From Gymnogyps californianus (lineage: Eukaryota > Chordata > Aves > Accipitriformes > Cathartidae): a stretch of 64,000 bases of DNA. The notes below the pieces were generated by a model. The model saw only the letters and a program-made list of their open reading frames with translations, searched no databases and was not told the DNA's origin. Positions within the stretch are counted from its first letter, which is position 1, and each line of letters opens with the position of its first letter. The DNA lies in the NCBI RefSeq assembly GCF_018139145.2, contig NC_059475.1, positions 13,791,437 to 13,855,436 of the forward strand. Reading direction: 5' to 3'. Shown in pieces: positions 1-11,430 of this stretch. The position numbers and the translations under genes are program-made.

Positions 1-1853
1 GTTGTGGGACATGAAAAGTGGTCTTGCACAAACATAGGCGCCCTGCTCTCTGGCACAGGAGGATGCAGGCAAATACCCTCCTTCTGGTGGCCTTCCCCAA
101 GTCGGTAACGAAGGCCCTAAGCCAAACCATTAAACCACGGTTGGACGTGTAAGCGCAAGTCTTCAGGAACTGAGAAGTGCATGCCACAACTAGTAGAATT
201 TAAGTTAATCTGCCAGAGACATCACTAATACTCTGAATGTAGCTTTAGCCTGCAGAAGCTGCAACACCTTTGAAGCAGCAAGGAGAGTCTTTGGGATTTT
301 TTTTCCACCAGAGGAGCGTAGTGTGCATGCATGCACAGAGAGCATGCCCTGCCTGCTTTTCAAGGGACACATTTAGCATGGGGAGGAGAGGTATGAATGC
401 AGTGTGGCTGAACAAATGGTATCTGCTCAGAGCTTAAAAATGTTGCTAAATTGAAGTGCTGTTCTTGCATCGCAACAGGGAGCATCTTGCATGCTATGTA
501 GGATACCCTCACATTTACACTTGGTATCTATACAGATTAAGGAGGATTAATTAGGCTCAAAATACAATGTGTCTTGGCAACATTGCTGTGCTTTGTGACG
601 TTAAAGCACAGATTTTTTTTCTCCATAGTAGCTGGTCCACGAGTTTCTCACAGCCCATGCCTTTCAGGATAAACAAGCAATGCTTGGTTTGTTCATTTGC
701 TTTTTTCCCCCCTTTTTTTTTTCTTCTCCACAACCTCCCAGTGAGGAGGAAAGCTTATGGGGAGTAATTCTGCGCAGCTGTGGTATACTAGCATGCCTCT
801 AGCACTTTCAACCTTGCAGTTTTCTGACTGCTGTTTTTAAACTCCACTAAGAGGACGTTGTTGCATGTGTGTTCAGCAGTGCCAGAGACAGCCAAGATGG
901 GTTTTAAGGTCAGCGGCTTCAGTTATACCGTAAGAAAGGCTGGGGCAGGGCGGGAGGACTTGGACTTCTACCTGCTAAAAGTCCCAGCCCCACTGTAAAT
1001 ACCTACTGAAAATATGGAGGGAGAGACCAAAGGAGTAAAAATAAGTGAACATTCAGATGCGTTCTTCAACTGAAAACAGATGCCCTTGAGCAACCTTAAA
1101 GTTTATGCCCGGTAATCTCTGAACTAGTGCGGTCACTTGACCAGAGGGCTTTTTTTGTACCGTGCTGGTTCCACTCCTCCTGCTACGCTATCCATGAATG
1201 CCAAACCCTTTGGCATGCAAGATGTAAATTCTTTGGGATTGAACTTGAAGGCTTCATGAGAGGACAGCTTGACCAACTTCATTAGTATCAAAATGCTCCT
1301 TTCCTTCAGCTGACATGACTTCCCACTGCAGCACTGACAATGGTGTACTGGATAGGAGGGTGCACCAGCTAACATGTATTTACCATGCTGTAAATGCCTA
1401 TCGCTAAGACTTTCTCTAAATATTACAGAAAGGCTGATTACAGGGAATTTGGGAACCTTGAGTCTGAAGCTGCTTTTAAGCTTATTCTTTTTATCTTTTT
1501 AAGTGATGTTCAGGCTTTCCCTGCAATTGGCGTATTCAGTACTTTGGTCAAATCAGGCTTGTAGCTCAGCATATTTCTAATATCCACAGATGGGAAAAAC
1601 ACTGATTGCAAGCTGTTCAGAGCCATCCTCACTGGAAGACTAGTTGTTGGTTCGTTTCACGTGGTAGGGGCAAAACCTTTTCTTTTCATGACGATGAGTT
1701 TCAGGTATGTAAAGCAAGTCTTGTTCTACAGCAGGTCCTGATGGAGCTAGGAAATAAATGGCAGCAGGCATATAGGGAAGGCGTATGGGAAAACCTATTC
1801 CACCTAGTAGCTGGAGAGGATATGGGCATGGGGTTCAGTAGCTCTTCAAAAAC

Positions 1854-1930
1854 TTGTATATCCGATAATCTGGATATACAAATATATAGAGAAATATGTA
1901 GCTGTACACGATATCTACAAATGTAGATAT
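1854..1930. repeat. Two neighbouring short perfect palindromes in the LMO1 intron
   Basis: TTGTATATCC at 1854-1863 pairs with GGATATACAA at 1872-1881 across an 8-base spacer. Thirty bases further on, ATATCTACA at 1911-1919 pairs with TGTAGATAT at 1922-1930 across only two bases. Both are visible directly. They could extrude as small cruciforms or be remnants of a palindromic transposon end. With arms of 9-10 bp in AT-rich DNA, chance is also possible. Confidence 0.6.
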
Positions 1931-4256
1931 TTAAGTGTTCAGTCCTCTTTCAGCTCATAATTCTTACCTTACAATGTTGACAAAGCCTCTTGTTTCAGGG
2001 AATTATCAGTCTCAACTCAGCTGTTTAATTTTGAACTTGTCTTGTTCTTCTGTTGTCTAAAAAAAATCCAGTTGACACTCCCAACCTATCCTTTCTGTAC
2101 CACTCATTATTTATATGTGCCTGTCCTGGTTCCTCTTTTTTTGTATCTCGTGAAGTCACCAGCTCCAAAATTTTCACTCTTTCTGTGGAGGGAAGATTTT
2201 CTCCCTCTTTCTCAATTGCAAGCTGCTAGCTAGTCAGACACCAGGCTAGAGAGAGGAGAAGAAATGGGGATTCTCTCCTTGTAGGCAGTGACTAAAACAG
2301 ATTGTTGTTTCTAGTGGTGACAGAAATAGGCAATCAGGTTCTCAGTTTAGCCACCCTGCACATTTTGGTCAGAGAGGGAAAAATCTGTTAAAAGGTGCTA
2401 AACTTAATGTGTTCATATGAGAAGTTTCTTACTCTTTTCCCTACAGTAAGGACCCTTTACCATTCTTTTTTCCCCCAAAACCTGCAGGGTGCTGTGACTT
2501 TACTATAGTTTGAATTAACTTCAGGTGTATTCACAGAGCTGATGAGGTCTGGATCATCACGCAGAAGACTACTCTTTAGCCCAGACAAGACTACATAAAA
2601 AGCATCCTTCGACAGTTGCCTACTGCTTCCAGGAGCGCTCCCTTCTTTTCCCATTAATTCATTTGCATTCACTGCTGCTCCTGTATGCCAATTAGCTTTA
2701 ATTTTTACTATACACACTGACATCAATGGCCAATGAGAACAGCGCGTAGCAGGGTTTTTAGTGTGCCTATAAACTACAGAAAATTGTCCTTGGACAAACT
2801 CCTGCTTTTAGACTGGCTGACAACAATAGACATGGTTAAGTTCAGGCTAAGAGCCATTAAACATAATTACTACCACAGGGTAAAAGTTTAATTGTGCTAA
2901 ATTTTAAATCTGCATAGTCTATGCTTATTTACAAGCTGGCTAGGTCTTCCTGTTACATAAGGGGGAATAAATCTGTACTTAAAAATTGTTGTCTTTTAAC
3001 TTCAAAGGGAGATGAAAAAAAATGGGTTTTTTAGAAAAGCAAAACAACTCCAAACTGAAACCTTCCTGTATTTCCAGGTTCTTTTATGCAAATGGCTCCA
3101 AGCTGATAAGTAGATGCTGAGCATCTTCTGATAGATTTTTCTAATGCGCTTCAACTTTGTGTGCGTGAACGTGTGAGAGAGTATTGCATCTGTTATGAAG
3201 GTGTCTGGGGGACAGAATGCAGATCAGTTTGTTCATGTGGGGTTATTTTAAATTTAACCACAGATGGGGCTTGGGGTGGAAGATTTTCCTCCTGCTCCTT
3301 GTCTTCTCTCCCTCCTCCAATAATGTTAAGCTCCCCACCTCAGAAAGTTTCAGCTCAAGTAGCTTCTGGGTAAATAGGTATCAGAGGTGGCAGGCTTTTT
3401 TACAAGCAAATAAAAAAGGCAAAAGTCTGTATTCATTTTGCTTTTTCTTCCAGCAGATTAAAAAAAAAAAAAAATCATGTTCACTGAGCTACAAGTTATA
3501 GCGTATTTTTAGAAGCATGGTGAATATACAAGGGCTCTAAATCACTCCCTGAAAAGCAGATTAAAATTAGGAAGTGCTAGGATAAGTGTGAAATGTTCAT
3601 CTGTTGGGAAAGGGCGAGTATGGAGGACTGTGAAACTTGATAGAAGAGAAAAAGATTAGCACGCTGACTAGCTGGAAGCTACGTTTATGTAGACATTAGA
3701 AGGCAACACGATTTCAGCTGGACAGAACATAAGCTTCAGATCTTATGCAAACAGTCAAAGCTGTTTAACAATTGGTTTACCCCCAAACCCCTGAAAGGAG
3801 ACAGGTGAATGTGATGCCAAATACATTTTTCATGTTTCTTAAGCTAACTGTTTAAATAGTTAAGTGAACATCTGTCCAAATTTCCCCATCATTTCCATTT
3901 AGAAAAGTCTCCTATTTGAAGGCTGAAGAAAAGCGCCTGCTTAACAATGCAAATGGTGCTGTCTGGGGCCCCTTTATTTTGTTTAATCTAGATTGAGCTC
4001 CACACAACTGTGATGCTAATGAATAATGGATATTTTATACTTGTGCATGTAGCAGTGCTGGGCACAGAGCAAATCTAGGATTAACCTCCCACTTTCCCTG
4101 CCTAACACGTATTGGACTCATTTTTTGAGTTTGCTGTGACTTGGGTACTCTAAAAAAGGATGCCTGGTTTTATGGAAAATGGCAAAACCCTGGCAAAAGC
4201 TGTCGGGTTTTGCTATGCCCAAGTGAGGTACTGTAGAAGGGGACAGCTACATTGCG

Positions 4257-4280
4257 GGGGGGGGGAGGAGGGAGGGAGGG
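4257..4280 (+). repeat. G-rich tract, potential G-quadruplex
   Basis: A run of nine G residues (4257-4265) is followed by GGG at 4270-4272, 4274-4276 and 4278-4280, with one- to four-base spacers. This satisfies the usual four-tract quadruplex pattern. It lies on the sense strand of LMO1 about 1.8 kb upstream of the second LIM exon, so it would also be present in the pre-mRNA. Function is unknown. Confidence 0.7.
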
Positions 4281-6103
4281 ATGTAGTAATGGCTTGATTT
4301 GTGAGTGGGTGCTGAATGAGAGACAGGGTGTTTCAGGGTGGAGACCTGTATGCTTTTCAGTGCCACATTTTTTCAGTCCGGTCTGCTGGCATTAGGCAGC
4401 CAAGCACCACGCTCAGCTGCCTCCCCTGCCTGCCTGCCGGGAGCAGGAGCAAGCTGGAGTCAGCTTGCAGGGAGCAAAGGACGGCTCCGTTACTGATTAC
4501 ATGGTCTGAGTTTGCCAGTGCAAACTGTATAGCTGGGATTTTACACTGCCTTTCAGCCCTCACATGATGGAGTCATAGGGGAAGAAATTTTGGTACTCCC
4601 TTCGCGATTTTTCTGTCCTGCACAAGTGTTTCCATTTGGTTTGTGTTGTTTAACTTCCAGGGAAAACGTAGTGCTGTTTCTTCATAGGAAGTCTTGGGGT
4701 TTTCCAGCCAGGCCTAATGAAAGACCACTGATGCCACTTCTAATGAAAAATAAGGGTAGCCTTTTTTTATAGCTGAAGAGCAAGCTGACTTTGGTAGCAC
4801 AGCACTGTGGGAGGGTGGGAGAGTTGTGTGGAGGTTTCTATAACATTGCTGGGTGTTTTAACTCACAATTACTGGCTAGTAATAATTAGTATTGATTAGC
4901 TTGGCAAATTGCAGGTTTAGAAATTGGTTATAGATTTTCCTGATGCTTCTTGTCTGTGTGTTGTGGAATCAGCCAGAACCAATGGCTTGAAACAAACCGC
5001 GAGCCCAGATCTGTCTGCGGGCAGCGACGCGTTGCACGCACAGAGCTAATGGTCAGCAGGAACCGTACGTCTTGAGGCTCATTGCCCCAAGAATACGATT
5101 TTTATCATCTCCTAAGCAAAGTAACTAACCACATGCGTATTGACCACAGTGTCAGGCGAAACTTGGTTTTGCCGGCCTGTTGATTCATGCCCCGGCTGGT
5201 TCGTGTGGCTTTAGCATCGCAGTGGCGTGCTGCCCATGGTACGCGCAGGGGTCTGCAGGGACATCTTGAAGAAGGGGGCCGGGGGAAGTATGCTGCAGTC
5301 TTGGTTGAGTCCCCCGGCAGGAGCTGTAACAGCAGGAGACATCTGGGGAGACAGATAGTGAAAGCCAAGATGAAAATGGCAAAGCTTCCAGTGCTGAAGG
5401 GCTGTCCTGGAGGACTGAGGAGCTGAAGTGGAACGGCTGAGCATGCTGTTCAGGCCACTGTGGAAGGGCTTAGCTGGCTCCCGGGAGGGACGTGGAGGCG
5501 GGAGGAGGGGGGCACAGCCAGGGAGGAGGGCTTGCTCTCTGAGATGCCTTGCAAAATGCTGTTGTACTCATCATGACGGAAATTGTGCTTTTTTGTTTTA
5601 AACAGCAGGTAAGTGAGGTTCTTCCTGAGCTATATTATAGCGTTGCCTGCCAGGGTTGGCAAAGTTTGCAGGTCTTCTGCGTCTTGCTGCGAGAGGCTGC
5701 CAGCCTATCCCTCCGTTAGGTTGCGGCCAAGCGCAGACGGGGCAAGCACATGCAGAGGAGGACGGGCGGCTCTGAGCACCTACCCCACTGCTGCAGAGAG
5801 GCAGGTAGTTTTTGACTGAAATTTTGTGAGCCCCAAAATAGTGCTCTAAGTGTTTAATGCTTTTCTCCATTAGACAGCAAATTAGCCCTAGGCTCACAAA
5901 CCAAATGAAGTTTCATCTCGACAATCAGAGCCTGCTCACCAGGCAGTTTTATCCCAAGTTCCCGCACACTGGTTGGTCAGCGAAATGGAGACTGCAACTT
6001 CTATTTATTGGTGCAATACAGTATTTGATACTGCTAATTACACTTAATTAGTCCTTCCACCATTTAATTAAAATGGCTTCTAATGATTGTGCTTCTTTGG
6101 CAG

Positions 6104-6229
6104 GCTCTTTGGTACCACCGGGAATTGTGCTGCCTGCAGTAAACTGATCCCTGCCTTTGAGATGGTGATGAGGGCCAGAGATAATGTTTACCATTTGGAC
6201 TGCTTTGCCTGTCAGCTCTGCAACCAGCG
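6104..6229 (+). CDS. LMO1: LMO1 penultimate coding exon (first half of LIM domain 2)
   Basis: LMO1 is a small LIM-only nuclear adaptor. It does not bind DNA itself but links LDB1 to bHLH (TAL1/LYL1) and GATA factors, and is expressed mainly in the nervous system. This 126-base exon supplies the last base of an Arg codon, 41 full codons starting L-F-G-T-T-G-N and two bases of the next Arg codon. Zinc ligands are visible: Cys8 and Cys11 (CAAC), His30 and Cys33 (HLDC), then Cys36 and Cys39, numbered from the first full codon. The spacing C-x2-C-x18-H-x2-C-x2-C-x2-C is that of a LIM domain. The acceptor is ttggcag; the donor is GTGAGG at 6230. The T-T and R-A-R-D residues fit LMO1 as I recall it. 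The paralogue LMO3 is close here, and the next exon and the RIC3 neighbour decide for LMO1. The 5' exons are outside the window, so this is a partial gene. Confidence 0.97.
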
Positions 6230-9200
6230 GTGAGGACACAGTTGTTATACACACAAACACAAACTAATTTATACCTTTGCTTGCAAAATAGGGGAAATGT
6301 TTGATCCACGCTACCTGTCTGGGGCTCACAGCCTGCTGGCATGGCTTGGGCTGGTTTGTTAGGCTGACCTGGGTGATGCACGTAAGTACCTGTAGCCCCT
6401 TTACTGCAAATCCCCTTGGAGCTGGTGGGAGTTGGAGGGGCGAGGGGGAGCACACAGACTGCAGATCTGGCCACGGTTGTACGCAGCACAGCTGCTGCTG
6501 AATAAAGCAAACTGCTTCAGCATCCTTTCAGGATCTACCGTCTTTGCAGAACACAGACGATGAAGAATGGACCTCCTCTGGCAAACTGACGTTATTTGGC
6601 TTAAATTGGGTTTCCGACAGGCTCCAAACTGGGGACGACAAAGAAGAAGGAGAAAGAGAAGGGACAGGAAGGAAAAAAATACTCTAGATAAGCCCTTTCC
6701 AACACTAGGAACAAATCCCTTTAGTTGTTGTGTAATTAATAGGGGATCTTGGTGGTGTAATTTTGAGTGGGGCTTGTGTATTTCTGCTGGGTTTTACCCA
6801 GTTGAAAATGCACATCAAGGAGTATAATAAAGGGTCATGCACAAAGTTTTCGTTTGGGCTGCCTGTAGCCAGCTGAATTTGGGAGGGCTGTGAAAAATCT
6901 TCCCAGCACCCTGCTTGTTGGTCATTGTAGGCAGAATGGAAGCCCGCAGAACCAGATGTGATACAGTGTCACCTTCTGATGCATCCATCCATCCTTGTCC
7001 AAGACAGGCATGAAAGTGCTTGTTGTTCTTACTGCTTGTTTAGTCAGGCTGTAGTAACTGCCCCGGGCCCAAGGGCTGTGCTGGGGTTCCTGTTCTGGAC
7101 TTGTGGTTGTGTTTCCCAAAGACGAAACTAGGAGGCAATACTTCATCCTGTGTGAAGGTATGAGAGAGATGACAAAACTCGTGGGAAGATGGAGAACCTA
7201 ATTCTGTAAAAGTCAAGCTAAAAGACTGACTTAAAAATTCATTACTCGCCCTAGAACAAAAGTCACAGTGGGATCTCTAATGACGTAGCCATACTCGGCG
7301 CGTGTGTGAATGCAAACCCCTGCCACCTTTCCCACTAAACTTAGGAGACTGTGCAAACTGGGGTCTGATTCTCCTTCCATGCCGTCTGACAGTGGCTTAG
7401 TTCATGGGGATGAATGGGGTTGCGGCTGGTTGGTGCCACAGCACGGAAGAGGAGACTCGGGCGAGCCGTTTGTAGCTCAGGTGACTTTACTCAATCACGT
7501 TATTGAAGGCGGAGGCGGTGTTTGTTTGAGGTGGAAAACCCCTATTAATATTGGCGGCGTCCACAGGCGCGGTGGCAGCGCCGAGGCGGCAGTGACATCT
7601 AGTGGCTCCTGGCCTTGGGCTCCTTTCCAGAAGCCGCGCTAAACCTTTCAGTTGCCCAGTCTTGTTTTGCCACTCTTGAACATGCTCCTGCAACAGTCGT
7701 GATTCCGGATCAGCAGCGTGTGACTGTGTGCAGACCTAATACGTTCCCTCCACGAGACGGTCTCTCTTCACACAGCTGAAATTGCTGGTTGGCTGTGGGG
7801 TTTGTCTCCAGACTTGGAAGCGTTGCAGGGTGCTGCCAGGCTCAGCCCTCAGGCTCGGCTTTCTTCAGCCTGCCAACAAAGGCCGGGCAGGAGAGGGGTG
7901 CTCCCAAACTCCTCACCGGCACTAGGGCTAGCGCATCTCAAATGTCCCTTCTGGCAGAAGCAAGTCACGGCCCTGGGCTGTGCAGGCAGGAGTGCTGGGT
8001 TGCCCTTGCAGTCTGTAGGATGAGTATTTGTCATCAAACCCCTACGGTACCCTAGCTTCTCCCATGGAAAAGCCTAGTACCGCCTAGTTTTCATTTTCAG
8101 GGATTTCTTTTAAATTTCACCCTTTACTACAAAGGCTCCACACCTCTCTTGCCTCTGTGATTGCTAACACTGTTACTGCGCTCAGTGCAAAGTGTGGTCC
8201 TACTCTGCCCTTAAAATAACCTCCGTGCGCTGTCAGTGCCTGGCAGGAAAGCGCAGGTAATCCCCCCGTTCTGGCAGAGATGTGCTTTGATGCACAAGGG
8301 ATTTGGCCAGTTTGGGAGGAGCTGAGTTTTTCTGAAAGATGGGCTGAGTAGACAGCATAGAGCTATGTGTAGATTATTATTTTTGGCTGAGATCAGAAGG
8401 CTACAAACTTTTATGACTTATCCTCTAGAGATTTTGGCCCAAAAGGGCAGAATGGAAGTGCTCCTGTAACAGCTGACTTTGGAAGCTGAACCGAGAACAG
8501 TGAGTTGAAGTTACCCTAAAGTCAGAATTGCAGAGGTGGATGCCAAAACTAGTTCTGAATCGCAAACCCCACCTGAAACCCCACTTTGTTGTTCAGCTAT
8601 GAAAAGATTTGATTATGAAGACCTTTCTCTAGTTCTCTTCCAGCTTACTTGCCCTTCTATAGCTAGACTCTGTGTAGAGTGTTAAATCCATCAGAGCAAA
8701 ATCTCAAATATTTTTACCAAGTGTGCAGTGTTTTCATTAGCTTCATTCTCCAAACCATCAGGTTTGCAGCAAGTCCTACAACGGTACTCAGCCTACTGTG
8801 CTTTAAACTGTTGTCAGGTCGACATTGCTTGTCACAATACTGAATAAAAGTTGGTCACTGCTGTAACTGGCTAATAGGTCAGTATTACAAGGGTTGCAGG
8901 ATTCCAGCTGCTTGTGTTGCCATTATCTAAAGTGTGTTTTTGCTCAAAAGAAAATCACTCTGTAGAAATGGCAGGGTAGGTTCAGTGCCCGTTTCTCGCT
9001 GCTGCCAGCTGGAACTCGATCAGCCAGACCGGCTCTGCGACAGACCTGTTCCGAGCAGCGGGGCTGGCGGTGCCATCCCACGTCTCGCTCTGAAGAGAGC
9101 TGTGGGCTGGGACATGTGAAACTGGGTCTGAAGTTGCCCTGTTAAATCCTCTGTGTCTAGTTGCGATGCATCAGCTGAAAAGATCCCAGTTTACTGCTGG

Positions 9201-11004
9201 GTTTGCAGGACTGGCAGCTAGAAAGAAATAGTCGCCTTTCCAGCGAACCAAGCCGTCTCAGAGTACCCCTGCTGTGCGTTTTAGTTTCCATGTGCTCATA
9301 CACACACACACCCTCCAACTCCTCCTTTGGCTCCTCTAGACCCAAACCAGGTTTGGCAAGAGACAGCTGATGATGATGCTGGTGGCAAGAGTAATTTTTG
9401 CATTTCTCTTCCTGGAGATTTACATTGTACTTAAGGTAGGGATAAGTAGCAAAAAGCAAGCGGCTGTGCCTGTTATTTATCATGAGTAAACCTACTAGTG
9501 GGGAAGGTGGTGTTAAGGAGAGTGTGTGCAGTACAGTTTTTAGCATAAAAGCTGTTAATTTAAATTGAGATTCATTTTTAGCTTTTTAATATACAAAAAA
9601 GTTGAATTTCAGAACTACTAAAGCATGTGCCACAGAGGGAAGAACATGGAAGGTCTCCAGTGAAATCATATAAAGTGAGAACCAATGCCCAGTTCTCTCT
9701 GTACTGACTTAGCAAATTAATCAGTTTATTTGCAGGTGTCCAGCTGGAGAAGACTTGTGCCTATGTCGGAGCTACAAAGGAGCTCTAAAATGATTGGTCC
9801 TGTTCTTGTAGCAGAAAATATTCAGTTTTATGGAGATGCTCTGCCCGAAGCTGCCTGAGTTACAAATCTAGAAAGCATTTTAGACAAGGAGTAGGCAATG
9901 TCCCTGCCAAAGCTCTGCCTGGGAGCAGAGGAGATGGGCATTTGAGGTCTGCTAAGTCTCCTGAGGATGGGGTCATCTCCATTGATCTTCCTTCAAAGCC
10001 CAGTAAATATTCAGCCTCGCCAGAGGCTGGTACCCACCCGTTCATCTCAGTTCAGAGCTGCCTTTCAGCGCAGTGGCCAGGGTGCCTCTCTGCTTTAGGG
10101 ACCTGGGGCTGATTTAAGACTCGGTGCTTGGGGCAGGGAGGCACAGCCCTGTGCTCTGGTCTGTCATTGCCCTGCTAGTGTGATGGACAAAAACCAGCCC
10201 CTGAATTGGGTGCAAAGAGCATTATTTGTTGTCTTAAGAAGTAAAGATTAGCTTCTGATTCTTGAGCAAGCAGGCAGGGCGGAAAAAGCTATTGGCTGTC
10301 AATTCACACCTCTCAGATCTTATATGTGGAACTTTTTTGACCTTAATCGTCAAATAAAATTGTTAAATATCACAAGCCTCTCTGTCAACTTCAAGACAAA
10401 CAGAACAATTTACATGGTATATAGAGAGCAGTGCCCTTCGCTCAATGAAGATAAAGGTTAGGAGTCCAGCCACCAGGAAATTTCTATTTATTGTTCAGCA
10501 CTGTACACAAGGGGGTGAGGAAGGACTTAATAGCCAGTCCTTGCCTGGAAATTAGTGTAAATACTGCCTCACCCGAGGGAACCGTGGAAATGTGGATACC
10601 AGCAAAAACTTCAAATAGTCTCTGTGTAATATCGCCCGTTTGATTTCCCGGTTGTAGAGCCGACACCTCTCGTCTGCAGAGACAAATCCCTTAACTGCTC
10701 CTGGCCTCCTCCCACCACTGGCACGGGACCCAGCAGAGACCAGGACCTGCTCCCCGAGCTGCTTCATACAACCATGCCCTGGGAGCTGAGCACCACCGTG
10801 CCAGGAAAAGGGATAGCAAAACCCCAGGGCGTGTGTGGGGAAGGGGAGCAGAGGGAGAAGCACACAGGCTTTCCCGGGGTCCAGCGTCACCAGCAGAGCT
10901 GGAAATCCAGCTCCCCAGAGTCACCTTCACACCCAAACAGCCTTAAATTCCCCCGTTCTAACCTCTGTTCATACTTACACCTGTTAATTCTTTTTATCTT
11001 CCAG
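6230..11004 (+). other. LMO1: LMO1 last coding intron
   Basis: The intron runs from a GTGAGG donor at 6230 to a tttttatcttccag acceptor ending at 11004, 4775 bases. Both flanking exons are in compatible phase: CG joined to A gives Arg. It contains a short CA run near 9297-9311 and GC-richer patches around 7.4-8.0 kb and 10.6-10.9 kb that produce overlapping open frames on both strands. I recognise no gene, RNA gene or transposable element in it. Confidence 0.9.
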
Positions 11005-11110
11005 ATTCTGTGTGGGAGACAAATTTTTCCTGAAGAACAACATGATCTTGTGTCAGATGGACTATGAGGAAGGGCAGCTGAACGGGAGCTTCGAGTCCCA
11101 GGTTCAATAA
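11005..11110 (+). CDS. LMO1: LMO1 terminal coding exon (second half of LIM domain 2 and C-terminus)
   Basis: The exon completes an Arg codon begun in the previous exon. It then encodes 34 residues, beginning F-C-V-G-D-K and ending F-E-S-Q-V-Q, with a TAA stop at 11108-11110. It provides the last two zinc ligands of LIM2, the Cys of I-L-C and the Asp of M-D-Y, giving C-x18-C-x2-D after the last cysteine of the preceding exon. The tail M-D-Y-E-E-G-Q-L-N-G-S-F-E-S-Q-V-Q identifies LMO1; as I recall, the LMO3 tail is quite different after D-Y-E-E-G. Compared with the human tail as I remember it, Ser replaces Thr after N-G, a conservative change. The exon is intact, with no frameshift. Confidence 0.97.
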
Positions 11111-11430
11111 CAAACCCTGCTTCGCTGAAGCACTGTGGGATGGGCGCTCGGCTGCCTGTCAGCTTGCCTGCAATATTTTTTTAATTCTTGGTCCAGAGAG
11201 GACTATACACATTGTAGTACTTTTCCCCCCCAACACAAAGCAGTTACAATTTTAGATGTACAGTTGTGCCTGCTTAGCTGAGCACTGCATTGCCTGTATG
11301 TTTGTGAGTTTTTGGGGTCTGGGGGAGGGCTCTGTACAGTCTGTTTTCTGTATATAAACTGGAACATTTATTTTATGAAAAATGTAATGCAATTTTATTA
11401 CTGGTGTGAATTAAAAATTATGAATGTTTC
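11111..11430 (+). other. LMO1: LMO1 3' untranslated region
   Basis: About 300 bases between the stop codon and the polyadenylation signal are AT-rich in their last third, with several TTTTATTA-type runs. A T/G-rich stretch follows the signal. The end is estimated from the ATTAAA signal plus the usual 10-30 bases; I cannot place the cleavage site exactly. A longer alternative 3' UTR cannot be excluded. Confidence 0.7.
11410..11415 (+). terminator. LMO1: Polyadenylation signal ATTAAA of LMO1
   Basis: ATTAAA is the common variant of AATAAA. It lies 300 bases after the LMO1 stop. A downstream G/T-rich element (gctgtggtttgttcc, 11442-11456) sits at about the right distance to support cleavage between them. 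Confidence 0.75.

Larger units (their letters stand above)
1..6103 (+). other. LMO1: LMO1 intron upstream of the second LIM exon (5' part outside the window)
   Basis: This stretch precedes a clear splice acceptor: a pyrimidine-rich tract ending in ttggcag at 6097-6103. The first base of the following exon completes an arginine codon, so the intron interrupts the gene in coding sequence. I looked for the exon encoding the first LIM domain, with its characteristic Cys-x2-Cys and His-x2-Cys pairs, and did not see it, so it and the start codon lie upstream of the window. The intron is unremarkable AT-rich sequence. Exceptions are two short palindromes near 1.9 kb, a G-rich tract at 4257-4280 and a few homopolymer runs (poly-A near 3460). 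The small open frames on both strands show no recognisable protein. Confidence 0.85.

Noticed and set aside
1..6103. Search for the LMO1 LIM1 exon in the first 6 kb
   Set aside because: No stretch with the LIM1 cysteine/histidine spacing flanked by splice sites was found, so the exon is taken to lie upstream of the window.
6680..6720. Short resemblance to a CR1 tail (ctagataagccctttccaac)
   Set aside because: Only about 20 bases resemble the consensus, and neither the flanking body nor the terminal short repeats are present.
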